NCBI GenBank assembly: GCA_900545275.1 | Contig: UQYG01000007.1 | Location: forward strand, 100,127-164,126 | DNA length: 64,000 nucleotides | From: an uncultured Sutterella sp. | GTDB lineage: Bacteria; Pseudomonadota; Gammaproteobacteria; Burkholderiales; Burkholderiaceae_F | Direction of reading: 5' to 3' | In this document: positions 16,340-24,393 of the stretch, piece by piece | Layout: each line of letters opens with the position of its first letter | How positions within the stretch are numbered: position 1 is the first letter of the stretch | Translations under genes and position numbers: made by a program | Notes under the pieces: model-generated | What the model was told of the DNA's origin: nothing | Database searches by the model: none | What the model saw: the letters and a program-made list of their open reading frames with translations, nothing else

Positions 16340-18210
16340 TCTTCGTGTCCTTCGGAAGGTTCGGTTTCAGGGGCGCTGCGGGCAAAGGGCGGAAAATCGA
16401 GGCTCACCGACAAGCCGCCCGACTCGCGGGCGCGGTAGAGAAGCTTGGCGCGGTGCGCTTCGGCAATGGATTGTACGATGACAAGCCCCAGGCCCAAGCC
16501 GTCTTCGCTCGTTGTCGAGAAGGGCGTGCCGAGCTTTGCGACTTCTTCCTCGGAGAGAAGGCGCCCTTCGTTTTCGACCGTGAGGCGAATTTTTTCGGAA
16601 GTTCGAATGAGGCGCACCCGAACCGGGCTCGACGCCTTCGCCTCCTCCGTCGCCCGTTGGGCGTTCTTGAGAAGGTTGAGGAGAAGAAGGAAGAGTTCGA
16701 GTCCGTTTCCCTCCACCACGGTTTCCTCTTCGGGGAGTTCGAGCGTCACGGCCGTGCGGCTTGACTTCGACTGTCCGACTTCGTTTACGACTTCTCGGGC
16801 GACTTTCTTCAAGTCGACCGGATTTTCCCGACCGTCGCGGCGTTTGGCGTAGGAGCGCACGCGCTCGATCATGTCGGCCGAACGCCCGAGCTGCGCTCGA
16901 AGCGTTTTGAGACACTCGGCGATCCGTTCGTCGTCGCCCTCGCGAGCTTCGCCCGCTTTGGAACGCCGCAGAAGCGTTTCGAGTCCGCGCAGCGCATAGC
17001 GCATCGCGGAAAGAGGCTGGCCGAGGTCGTGCGCGAAGATGCTCGAGAGCTGCTCGACCGTTCTCGTTCGCTGCAGCGCGTCAAGCCGTCCCGTAAGCTT
17101 GCGGGCGGTCTCTTCGGTCTCGCGCTCGCGTTCGATCGAGGCTTCGAGTTGGCGCGTGCGGCGAACAACGAGCTTTTCGACGCGCCACCAGTGGAGCACC
17201 CAGGTCGAGAAGACGCCGAGAAGGAAGAGAAGGACGGGCCAGAATTCCTCGAATACGCGGCGTACGGTCCAGTGCCTCAGATATTCGTAGGGACCGACGC
17301 GCAGCGTGCGAAAGAGCTTGTTGATGTCTTCGAAGTTCGTGGCGAGCGACCAGCTGTAGCCCGCGGGCGTCTCGTCGGGCTTCATCGAAAGGAGCGCGAG
17401 GGCGACGCGGTGCGTAATGGCCGCAGGCGTATGGGGGACGACCGCCATGGTCCAGCCCGGATAGGCACTCGTCGAATAGCGGCACCCGAGGCGCTCTTCC
17501 CGGGGGCCGGAGCGGCGGTTGATGAAGCGGAATTTTCCCTGAAACTCGGGGTGACGCTTGGAAATCCCCTCGACCATGCAGGCGCGCAGGAACCCGACGT
17601 CGGCTCGGCCTTCAAGCACCGCCCGCATCACTTCCACGGGGCGGTTGTTCGTGAAGATCGTCTCGCGAAAGAAGCGGTCGGGGTCGTAGCCGGCCTTGGC
17701 GATTTCGCCGAGGTTGATTTGGTAGGTCATGAAATTGAGCGGATGGGTCGAGACCGCGGTCTTGTCTTCGAGCGACGCGAGGTCGGTGAGATCCTTTCGG
17801 TCCGCGCGCACGAAGATCGCGCCCGCCACCACCTGATTCGGATCGGGAAAGTTGGGCGAAATGAGGGTCGCGACGTCGCGAACGCCCTTCTGGAGCATCG
17901 TTACGTAAAAGCCCGAGCTTCCCAGAAAGAATTCGACCTCCCGCCGTTCGATCGCGCGCGTAAGTTCCGTCGTCGTGTAGTAGTGCGCTTCGATGCGCAG
18001 TTCCGGAATCTGTTTTTGCAGATACTCCACCATCGTCTGCTGCACGTTGTCGCGGCGGCTCAGATACGAAGTTTCCGACTCGAAGTTGAGAAGCCCGATG
18101 CGGACCGTCGTGGGCGAGACTGCGTGCGCCGCGCCGAGCGAAAGGCCGAGAGAGAGAAGAAGCGCCGAAAAGAGTCGGCGGCAAAGAGGGGCGGAAGGGA
18201 CGAAGGGCAT
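16336..18210 (-). CDS. sensor histidine kinase with periplasmic PhnD-like binding domain (TtrS-like)
   Basis: 624 residues. A signal or first membrane segment (LFSALLLSLGLSLGAAHA) leads to a PhnD/TtrS-type ligand-binding domain of about 280 residues. Features include VRIGLLNFESE near its start and FFLGSSGFYVTMLQ. A membrane helix at about 320-340 (PVLLFLLGVFSTWVLHWW) follows, then a coiled linker. The H-box is FAHDLGQPLSAMR with the histidine near 392. The ATPase domain has NLLKNAQRA, TPFSTT and GLGLGLVIVQ. The periplasmic domain implies sensing of a small anion or electron acceptor. Pairing with a Tat flavin reductase matches acceptor-specific modules, by analogy with TtrSR and tetrathionate. 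Confidence 0.93.
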   Translation of the reverse strand: MPFVPSAPLCRRLFSALLLSLGLSLGAAHAVSPTTVRIGLLNFESETSYLSRRDNVQQTMVEYLQKQIPELRIEAHYYTTTELTRAIERREVEFFLGSSGFYVTMLQKGVRDVATLISPNFPDPNQVVAGAIFVRADRKDLTDLASLEDKTAVSTHPLNFMTYQINLGEIAKAGYDPDRFFRETIFTNNRPVEVMRAVLEGRADVGFLRACMVEGISKRHPEFQGKFRFINRRSGPREERLGCRYSTSAYPGWTMAVVPHTPAAITHRVALALLSMKPDETPAGYSWSLATNFEDINKLFRTLRVGPYEYLRHWTVRRVFEEFWPVLLFLLGVFSTWVLHWWRVEKLVVRRTRQLEASIERERETEETARKLTGRLDALQRTRTVEQLSSIFAHDLGQPLSAMRYALRGLETLLRRSKAGEAREGDDERIAECLKTLRAQLGRSADMIERVRSYAKRRDGRENPVDLKKVAREVVNEVGQSKSSRTAVTLELPEEETVVEGNGLELFLLLLNLLKNAQRATEEAKASSPVRVRLIRTSEKIRLTVENEGRLLSEEEVAKLGTPFSTTSEDGLGLGLVIVQSIAEAHRAKLLYRARESGGLSVSLDFPPFARSAPETEPSEGHEE

Positions 18211-18301
18211 GGCGTGCGTGGGATGCTTGATGCCGTCGATTATGCCCGTCTTCTGCTACGATGAAAAGATTCTCCACTTCTCTCTGTCTTTTTTCCGCCG
18301 G

Positions 18302-19408
18302 ATGCCGACCGAGACGCCCCTTTTGCGCAACGACACGCACCGCAAGATCGTGCATGTCGACATGGACGCCTTCTACGCGTCGGTCGAGCAGCGCGACCGG
18401 CCCGAACTGCGCGGGCGGCCGATTGCGGTCGGGCACGCCGACGGGCGCGGCGTCGTGGCGACGGCAAGCTACGAAGCGCGGCAGTTCGGCGTGCGAAGCG
18501 CCATGCCGTCTTCGCGCGCAAGGCAGCTCTGTCCCGAGCTCCTCTTCGTCGAAAGCCGCATGAGTCACTACAAGGCCGTTTCGGCCGAGATTCACGAGAT
18601 TTTCCGACGCTATACCGACGTGATCGAACCCATTTCGATCGACGAAGCCTTTCTCGACGTCACGGAAAACAAGGCCGGCCTCGCACTCGGCGTGGAGGTG
18701 GTCAAAGCCATCAAAAAGGCGATCCGAACGGAACTCCATCTCGTCGCGAGCGCGGGCGTCTCCTACAACAAGTTTCTCGCAAAGGTCGCGTCCGACTGGC
18801 GAAAGCCCGACGGCCTCTGCACGATCCATCCGGATCGAGCGCTCTCCTTCATTGACCGGTTGCCGGTCGAAGCCTTCTGGGGCGTCGGACCCGCGACGGC
18901 GAAACGCCTGCATGAACTGGGGCTGGATTCCGCTGCGAAAATCCGGGCGCTCTCGCTCAATGAGCTGATCGATCATTTCGGTGAAATGGGAGGCATTCTC
19001 TATCAATTCTCGCGCGGCATCGACAACCGTCCGGTGCGCCCCGAGCGCATTCGAAAAAGCGTGGGCTGCGAGGAGACGTTTGAAGAGGACATCCGCCATC
19101 GAGCGCTTTTGGAAGACGCCCTGCGGCGCCTTGCGGCAGAACTCGAGGGGCGGCTCGCGCGTTCCGGTTTTCGCGGTTCGACCCTCACGCTCAAAATTCG
19201 CCACTACGATTTCACGACGAGAACGCGGAGCGTCTCGGTCGGGACGGCGATCACGGACCGAAGGGAGATCCTGCGGCTTGCCGACGAACTTTTGGACAGC
19301 GCCGAACTCCCCGAACGCGGCGTGCGGCTTTTGGGGCTCACCGTGAGCACGCCCGTCGACGAGCGGCAGCCGCTCCTCTTCGACTTGGCGTTGATGCCGG
19401 CGGGTTGA
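18302..19408 (+). CDS. dinB: DNA polymerase IV
   Basis: 368 residues, Y-family translesion polymerase. Catalytic motifs are VDMDAFYASVEQRDRPEL near the start and SIDEAFLDVT later; the helix-hairpin-helix is around FWGVGPATAKRLHELG. The C-terminal little-finger domain is complete and ends with PLLFDLALMPAG, a plausible clamp-binding tail. ATG 18302 was chosen because it sits just before the conserved N-terminus. A further in-frame ATG at 18242 would add 20 unusual residues. The gene is divergent from the sensor kinase. No clear LexA box was seen in the 90 bases between them. Confidence 0.96.
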   Translation: MPTETPLLRNDTHRKIVHVDMDAFYASVEQRDRPELRGRPIAVGHADGRGVVATASYEARQFGVRSAMPSSRARQLCPELLFVESRMSHYKAVSAEIHEIFRRYTDVIEPISIDEAFLDVTENKAGLALGVEVVKAIKKAIRTELHLVASAGVSYNKFLAKVASDWRKPDGLCTIHPDRALSFIDRLPVEAFWGVGPATAKRLHELGLDSAAKIRALSLNELIDHFGEMGGILYQFSRGIDNRPVRPERIRKSVGCEETFEEDIRHRALLEDALRRLAAELEGRLARSGFRGSTLTLKIRHYDFTTRTRSVSVGTAITDRREILRLADELLDSAELPERGVRLLGLTVSTPVDERQPLLFDLALMPAG

Positions 19409-19422
19409 TCTTTCCCGAATGA

Positions 19423-19452
19423 CGAAAAGGGGCGCCACGGCGCCCCCTTTCG
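19423..19452. terminator. bidirectional terminator between dinB and the BPSS1780-type gene
   Basis: GGGGCGCC (19429-19436) and GGCGCCCC (19439-19446) form the core stem, flanked by an A run on one side and CTTT on the other. It lies between convergent genes. Confidence 0.85.
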
Positions 19453-19470
19453 AGTGAGTGGAAAACCGGC

Positions 19471-20226
19471 TCAGCGGTTGCCCTGGAATATGTCTCGATA
19501 CATCGACCAGACGCCCGCCTGCGCGATGGACGTGAGGAAGACGACGATGAAGGGCGTGAAGTAGCCCCAGGCTGAGGGAATCCCGACGGCGATGGAGATC
19601 AGAACGCTTACGGCCGAGAGGGCGGCGGTGAGAAGCCCGAGCACTAGCACGAAGGCGAGGACGGAGGCCCAGTTCTTGAGAATCCCGAAGAAGGAATAGA
19701 AGATGCTCTGCATCGGCGCCTGACCCGCGCGGTGAATGAGAAGCGGCGGGAAGGTGGTGGCCATCCAGAGAAGGATGTTGAGAAGGAGGGCGACCAGGGC
19801 GGCGGTCGTGGGAAAGTTTGCGAGAACGCTCTCGATCACGATCCCCTCTTCATCGATCACCCAGGCGGCGATTTGATCGCGACCGAGCAGGGCGAAGACT
19901 GCCGAGATGATTTCCATGGCGACGGCCGAGACGATGCCGATCGTAAAGAGACCGATGCGGCCCGCCCGGTTGTCCCAGGCGGTTTTGAGCGGCGTGTAGC
20001 GCGGAATGCGCCCGTCGAGCGAATCGCGGGCGCCTTCGGCCGTGAGAATCACGCCGAAGGGCATCCAGAGCGACGCGAGAACGAGCCCGACGAAGGGGAG
20101 GCTCGAGAGAATCCCCATCATGAGGAGGTTGAAGACGACGATCCCGGAAAGAGCGACGGGTTGGTTCTTGAGCGCCCGAAGGGCTTCACGAAACCAGACG
20201 AGACCTTGGGAAGCGGGAAGGGCCAT
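19471..20226 (-). CDS. BPSS1780-type integral membrane protein
   Basis: 251 residues with about six hydrophobic helices. Examples are VALSGIVVFNLLMMGILSSL, GLFTIGIVSAVAMEIISAVF and VALLLNILLWMATTFPPLLI. Glycine-rich turns occur, and the N-terminus (GLVWFREALRALKNQP) is typical of the BPSS1780 family of Burkholderiales. No enzymatic motif is present and the function is unknown. It lies 75 bases after the DUF2782 gene on the same strand, beside polA. I recall that neighbourhood as common in the order, and I used it to support the taxonomic guess. Confidence 0.8.
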   Translation of the reverse strand: MALPASQGLVWFREALRALKNQPVALSGIVVFNLLMMGILSSLPFVGLVLASLWMPFGVILTAEGARDSLDGRIPRYTPLKTAWDNRAGRIGLFTIGIVSAVAMEIISAVFALLGRDQIAAWVIDEEGIVIESVLANFPTTAALVALLLNILLWMATTFPPLLIHRAGQAPMQSIFYSFFGILKNWASVLAFVLVLGLLTAALSAVSVLISIAVGIPSAWGYFTPFIVVFLTSIAQAGVWSMYRDIFQGNR

Positions 20227-20300
20227 GACGAAAGAAAATCAGAGGAAAAACGGAAAAGGCCGCCGGGATTCCGGCGGCCGGAAGCGAAGGAGACTCGGAA

Positions 20301-20732
20301 TTACCAACCGAACTGCAGGAACTTCGGCGTACCGAGGGTGCCCTGGGAGTTGCCGCCCGGGCTCGTGTCGATGGGACGCTCGGCGCGGTTTTCCATCGTG
20401 TAGGGAATCTGCGTCGATCCCGGGGTCACCACGTACTCGGTGACGCGGTTGTCCTGGTCGCGCACAGCCTCGATCTTCGTGCGCTTTTCGGGGACCTTCG
20501 GGACGACGCCCTTTTCACGGTCTTCCCGAGCCTTGCGGATGTCCTCTTCCGAAGGAGCAAGCGACATGCCCTCTTCGGGAGACTTCTTTTCGAGCACGAC
20601 CTTGGGCGGCGGCAACGTTTCGCGCACCGTTTCGCTGTCGCCCGCATAGGGAGGCGGGGCGTCGAGCGGAGCGGCGTTCACGGTCGCCGCGAAGGAGCCG
20701 AGCATGAGGAGTGTGCACCAAATCTTGCGCAT
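20301..20732 (-). CDS. DUF2782-family exported protein
   Basis: 143 residues from ATG 20732. The signal peptide MRKIWCTLLMLGSFAATVNA ends at an AxA-like site before APLDAPPP. A proline-rich and charged middle follows, then the conserved segment TKIEAVRDQDNRVTEYVVTP, with the DNRVTEY-type motif of DUF2782. A longer frame upstream runs into the polA promoter region and is discarded. The function is not known. It is transcribed divergently from polA across a gap of about 190 bases and probably shares a transcript with the membrane protein downstream. Confidence 0.8.
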   Translation of the reverse strand: MRKIWCTLLMLGSFAATVNAAPLDAPPPYAGDSETVRETLPPPKVVLEKKSPEEGMSLAPSEEDIRKAREDREKGVVPKVPEKRTKIEAVRDQDNRVTEYVVTPGSTQIPYTMENRAERPIDTSPGGNSQGTLGTPKFLQFGW

Positions 20733-20885
20733 GGATTTTCTCTTTTTTGTGAAAGGGGATGCTGACCGGCCGGAAAGGCCGGGACCCACTTCTATTTTGC
20801 CACGGCAAGCCCGTGGACGGTTCGGCAAAGCGGGTTTTCCGAGTGAGAAATCATTGCCGCGCGGGGAGGGACGGGCGCTTCCCGC

Positions 20886-20891
20886 TATACT
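20886..20891 (+). promoter_or_regulatory. candidate -10 element (TATACT) of polA
   Basis: TATACT stands 35 bases before the polA ATG and would leave a leader of about 28 bases. No good -35 hexamer lies at the normal distance, so this is only a candidate. Confidence 0.35.
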
Positions 20892-20925
20892 TTCGCCATC
20901 GCGATTTCCGGCCAACAAGGAAAAC

Positions 20926-23709
20926 ATGGCAAAGATTCTCTTGATCGACGGCTCCAACTACCTCTTTCGCGCCTATCACGGTCTCCCCGACCTGCGTACG
21001 AGCTCGAACGAACCGACCGGAGCCATGAAGGGTTTTCTCGGGATGCTCGGCAAGGTATGGAGCCTCACGAAGCCCGACTACGCGGCGATCGTCTTCGATG
21101 CGCCCGGGCGCAACTTCCGCCACGAACGCTTTCCCGAATACAAGGCGAACCGTCCGCCCATGCCCGACGATCTGCGCGTGCAGATCGGGCCGCTGCGCGA
21201 AATCGTCGAGAAGCTCGGCTGGCCGATTCTGTCCGTTTCGGGCGTGGAAGCCGACGACGTGATCGCGACGTTGGTAAAGCGTGCCGAAGCCCTGGGCCTC
21301 GACGCCGTCATCGCCACGGGCGACAAGGACATGGCGCAGCTTGTGAACGACAAGACCGTCCTTCTCAACACCATGAACAACAAGTTCTACGACCGTGAGG
21401 GCGTGATGGAGAAGTACGGGGTCTACCCCGAGCGAATCATCGACTACCTTGCGCTCATGGGCGACAAGGTCGACAACGTGCCCGGAATCGAAAAGTGCGG
21501 CCCGAAGACGGCGGCGAAGTGGATCGCCGAGTACGGGTCGCTCGACGGCGTCGTCGCGAACGCCCCGAACGTGAAGGGAAAGATCGGCGAAAACCTCCGC
21601 GCGGGACTCCCCTTTCTCGAGGACGCCCGCGCGCTCGTCACGATCAAGTGCGACTGCGAGGTGCCGGGCGTCGACGACGTCCGCGGACTTCTCGTGAAGC
21701 CCGCCGACCCGGAGGCGACCGCCGCCTTTGCGCGCCGTTGGGAAATGTCGGTGTCGACTCTGAACCGCGCGGCCCCGGGGGGCCTCTCCTTCGATGCGCC
21801 GCCCGCACAGGCGACGCTCGAAGACGCGCTCAAGGCCGCGGCTGTTTCGACCGCCTTTGAAGAAGAAAAGCCCGCGCCGCGTCGTGAGGCGTCCGCCTTC
21901 CTCGAGGCGGGACTGCCCGACGAAATGCTCTACGAAAAGGTCCTTCCCGACGGCTGGGGGAAGGTCCTCGAAGCGCTCCAAGCCTACACGGGCGAGTCGC
22001 CCGTGGCGCTCTCCTTCCTTTGGGAAGGAACGCCCGACGACGCCGATTGGGTGGGAGTCGCCTTTTCGCTGCAGCCGCTTGTGAACTACGTGCTGCCCCT
22101 GGACCTCTTCGACAAAGCGGCCTTCGTAGAGACCTTCGGAGCGTGGTTTGCGTCCGGCGCGCCGAAGGTGATTCACGACGCGAAGACGGCCCTTCACTAT
22201 CTCGGGCGCGAAGGGATCACGGTGGGCGGAACGCTCGACGACACGATGCTCATGAGCTACGTCCTCGAAGCGCATCTGCCGCACGACGAAGGAAAACTCG
22301 CGGCGCGACGGCTGGGGCGTCTTCTCCCCGCGCGCGAGTCGATTTTCGGAAAGGGCGCGAAGCGCCGCCCGGCGCGCGACTTCTTTGAGGACGGGGATCA
22401 TCTCTGGCGGCTGCTAGCCGAAGAGGTCGGGTGCCTTCGCGCGCTCTGGAGCGTGCTCGCGGGCGAGCTCGCCGACGACGAGCGGCTCGAGACGATCTAT
22501 CGGACGATCGAGCGGCCGCTTCTCCGCGTTCTCTACCGAATGGAGGAAAACGGGGTCGACATCGACGTGAAGCGCCTCGCCGAACAGAGCGCCGAACTTA
22601 CGCTTCGCATCGACGAACTCGAGAGAGAGGCCCACGCATTGGCGGGTCACCCCTTCAATCTCGCGAGTCCCATGCAGCTCTCGCAGGTGCTCTTTGAGGA
22701 AATGGGCCTTCCCGCCAAGAAGAAGACCGCGACGGGAGGACATTCGACGAACGAAGAGGTGTTGACCGAACTCGCCTACAACTATCCGCTCCCCAAGATC
22801 ATTCTCGAACACCGTCGTCTCACCAAGCTTCGCGGGACCTACCTCGACAAGCTCCCGAAGATGGTGAGCGCGCGCGACGGGCGCGTGCACACGACCTTTG
22901 GGCAGGCTACCGCCGTGACGGGGCGTCTGACGAGCGTGGATCCGAATCTCCAGAACATTCCGGTGAGAACCGAAGAGGGCCGGCGCGTGCGCGAAGCCTT
23001 CATTGCGAGACGGGGGGCCGTCATCGTCTCGGCCGACTATTCGCAGATCGAACTTCGCATCATGGCGCATCTCTCGGGCGACGAAGGGCTTCTCGCCGCC
23101 TTTGCGCGCGGCGAAGACATTCACCGCGCAACCGCGGCGGAAGTCTTCGGACGCAAGGTGGAGGACGTTACGCCCGACGAGCGCCGCATGGCGAAGGTGA
23201 TCAACTTCGGACTCATATACGGGATGAGCGAATTCGGGCTCGCGCGCAATCTCGGGCTCGACCGCAGGGTGGCGAAGGCCTACATCGACAAGTACTTCAC
23301 GCGCTATCAGGGCGTGAAGCGCTACATGGAGCGGATGCGAAGCGAAGCGCACGAGCGCGGTTTCGTCGAGACGGAATTCGGGCGCCGCCTGTGGCTCCCC
23401 GACATCGAATCGAACCGCGCCCCCGTGCGGCAGGCGGCCGAGCGCGCCGCCATCAACGCCCCGATGCAGGGGACGGCGGCCGACCTCATCAAGCTCGCCA
23501 TGTGCCGCGTGGCCGAGTGGCTCGAAAAAGACGGGCTCGCCTCGAAACTCATCCTTCAGGTGCATGACGAACTCATTCTCGAAGTGCCCGAGAAAGAGAA
23601 GGCGGTCGTGATGGAAAAGCTCCCCGCCATCATGGCCGGGGTCGCGCAACTGCGCGTGCCGTTGCTCGCCGAAGTGGGGGCGGGCGCCAACTGGGGCGAG
23701 GCGCACTGA
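20926..23709 (+). CDS. polA: DNA polymerase I, proofreading site apparently inactive
   Basis: 927 residues from ATG 20926 (AAGGA upstream). The 5' nuclease domain is complete (LLIDGSNYLFRAYHGL, VEADDVIATL, GDKDMAQLV). The polymerase domain has motif A (SADYSQIELRIMAHLSGD), motif B (RRMAKVINFGLIYGMSEFG) and motif C (LQVHDELILEV). The middle exonuclease domain is present but its metal ligands are gone. The DTE segment of E. coli is replaced by LSFLWEG, the QNLKYD segment reads HDAKTAL, and the Y-x3-D motif reads WRLLAEEVG. It should repair gaps and remove primers without editing. A strong terminator follows. Confidence 0.96.
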   Translation: MAKILLIDGSNYLFRAYHGLPDLRTSSNEPTGAMKGFLGMLGKVWSLTKPDYAAIVFDAPGRNFRHERFPEYKANRPPMPDDLRVQIGPLREIVEKLGWPILSVSGVEADDVIATLVKRAEALGLDAVIATGDKDMAQLVNDKTVLLNTMNNKFYDREGVMEKYGVYPERIIDYLALMGDKVDNVPGIEKCGPKTAAKWIAEYGSLDGVVANAPNVKGKIGENLRAGLPFLEDARALVTIKCDCEVPGVDDVRGLLVKPADPEATAAFARRWEMSVSTLNRAAPGGLSFDAPPAQATLEDALKAAAVSTAFEEEKPAPRREASAFLEAGLPDEMLYEKVLPDGWGKVLEALQAYTGESPVALSFLWEGTPDDADWVGVAFSLQPLVNYVLPLDLFDKAAFVETFGAWFASGAPKVIHDAKTALHYLGREGITVGGTLDDTMLMSYVLEAHLPHDEGKLAARRLGRLLPARESIFGKGAKRRPARDFFEDGDHLWRLLAEEVGCLRALWSVLAGELADDERLETIYRTIERPLLRVLYRMEENGVDIDVKRLAEQSAELTLRIDELEREAHALAGHPFNLASPMQLSQVLFEEMGLPAKKKTATGGHSTNEEVLTELAYNYPLPKIILEHRRLTKLRGTYLDKLPKMVSARDGRVHTTFGQATAVTGRLTSVDPNLQNIPVRTEEGRRVREAFIARRGAVIVSADYSQIELRIMAHLSGDEGLLAAFARGEDIHRATAAEVFGRKVEDVTPDERRMAKVINFGLIYGMSEFGLARNLGLDRRVAKAYIDKYFTRYQGVKRYMERMRSEAHERGFVETEFGRRLWLPDIESNRAPVRQAAERAAINAPMQGTAADLIKLAMCRVAEWLEKDGLASKLILQVHDELILEVPEKEKAVVMEKLPAIMAGVAQLRVPLLAEVGAGANWGEAH

Positions 23710-23728
23710 ACGTAAAAAGCCCGAACGA

Positions 23729-23760
23729 AAACGGGGACCGTCGGCGGTCCCCGTTTTTTC
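23729..23760. terminator. bidirectional terminator after polA
   Basis: ACGGGGACCG (23731-23740) pairs with CGGTCCCCGT, followed by TTTTTC on the plus strand and preceded by AAAA for the minus strand. It separates the convergent polA and META genes. Confidence 0.93.
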
Positions 23761-23776
23761 AAAGGAAAAGAGCGGA

Positions 23777-24193
23777 TTACTTCGCGGGCGTGAGGCGCAT
23801 GAGTTCCGCGCCCGAGGCGTCGGTCAGGACGAGGACGCCCTCTTCGGTGAGCGAGGCGCCCTGCGTTTTGCCGAGATTTTCAAGGAACACCTGTTCCACC
23901 TTCATGGAGTCGGGCGAGCACATCATCATGGTCGTGCCCATCTTCGAGAAGGTGAACTTGCCGTCTTCCACCGTGAAGGATCCCATCACGCGGTTGCAGC
24001 CCGAGACGCCCGAGACGCGGCCGTCTTCGGAGAAGGCAAGCGACGGCGTTTGTTCGGCCTGGGCGATGGAGGAGGCATCCCACGTGAAGCTCTGGCCGGC
24101 GAGGGCGTTGCCGATGTCGGAGCCCTGCGTCGCGCAGGCCGAGAGCAAAAGAGCGGAAGAGGCGAGGAGAGCGAAGCGGAAGGCGCTGTGCAT
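23777..24193 (-). CDS. META-domain (HslJ-like) lipoprotein
   Basis: 138 residues. The lipoprotein signal ends in LLLSACATQ, so Cys-19 or its close neighbour would be lipidated. The mature part is one META domain. GQSFTWDAS is near its start, followed by the conserved VSGVSGCNRVMGSF and GTTMMMCSPDSM, two cysteines that could pair, and a closing strand LVLTDASGAELMRL. Homologues include HslJ, linked to novobiocin and heat response; the biochemical role is unknown. It is a lone gene, divergent from the SNF2 helicase. Confidence 0.88.
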   Translation of the reverse strand: MHSAFRFALLASSALLLSACATQGSDIGNALAGQSFTWDASSIAQAEQTPSLAFSEDGRVSGVSGCNRVMGSFTVEDGKFTFSKMGTTMMMCSPDSMKVEQVFLENLGKTQGASLTEEGVLVLTDASGAELMRLTPAK

Positions 24194-24356
24194 GAGGGAA
24201 TTCCTTTGATCAGAAGAGGTTTTTCAATACTGTTGCGGGCATTCTAGCGAAGGACGACCGGAAAAGGCATGACGAAACGTTTCGAATCGCAAGCGGGAAG
24301 CAAGCGTTGACCGGACATTGGCCGTGTCCGAGGCGGTACAGCGCGTTGCACTCTGC

Positions 24357-24362
24357 GATAAT
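24357..24362 (+). promoter_or_regulatory. candidate -10 element (GATAAT) of the SNF2 gene
   Basis: GATAAT at 24357-24362 would place transcription start near 24369. That excludes the in-frame ATG at 24361 and supports GTG 24394 as the translation start. The -35 is poor. Confidence 0.4.
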
Positions 24363-24393
24363 GACGATTTTCCATCGTTATACGGAGTTTTAC

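Noticed and set aside
18227..18262. TTGATG and TACGAT as a dinB promoter
   Set aside because: The spacing between the hexamers is 24 bases, too long for a normal sigma-70 promoter.
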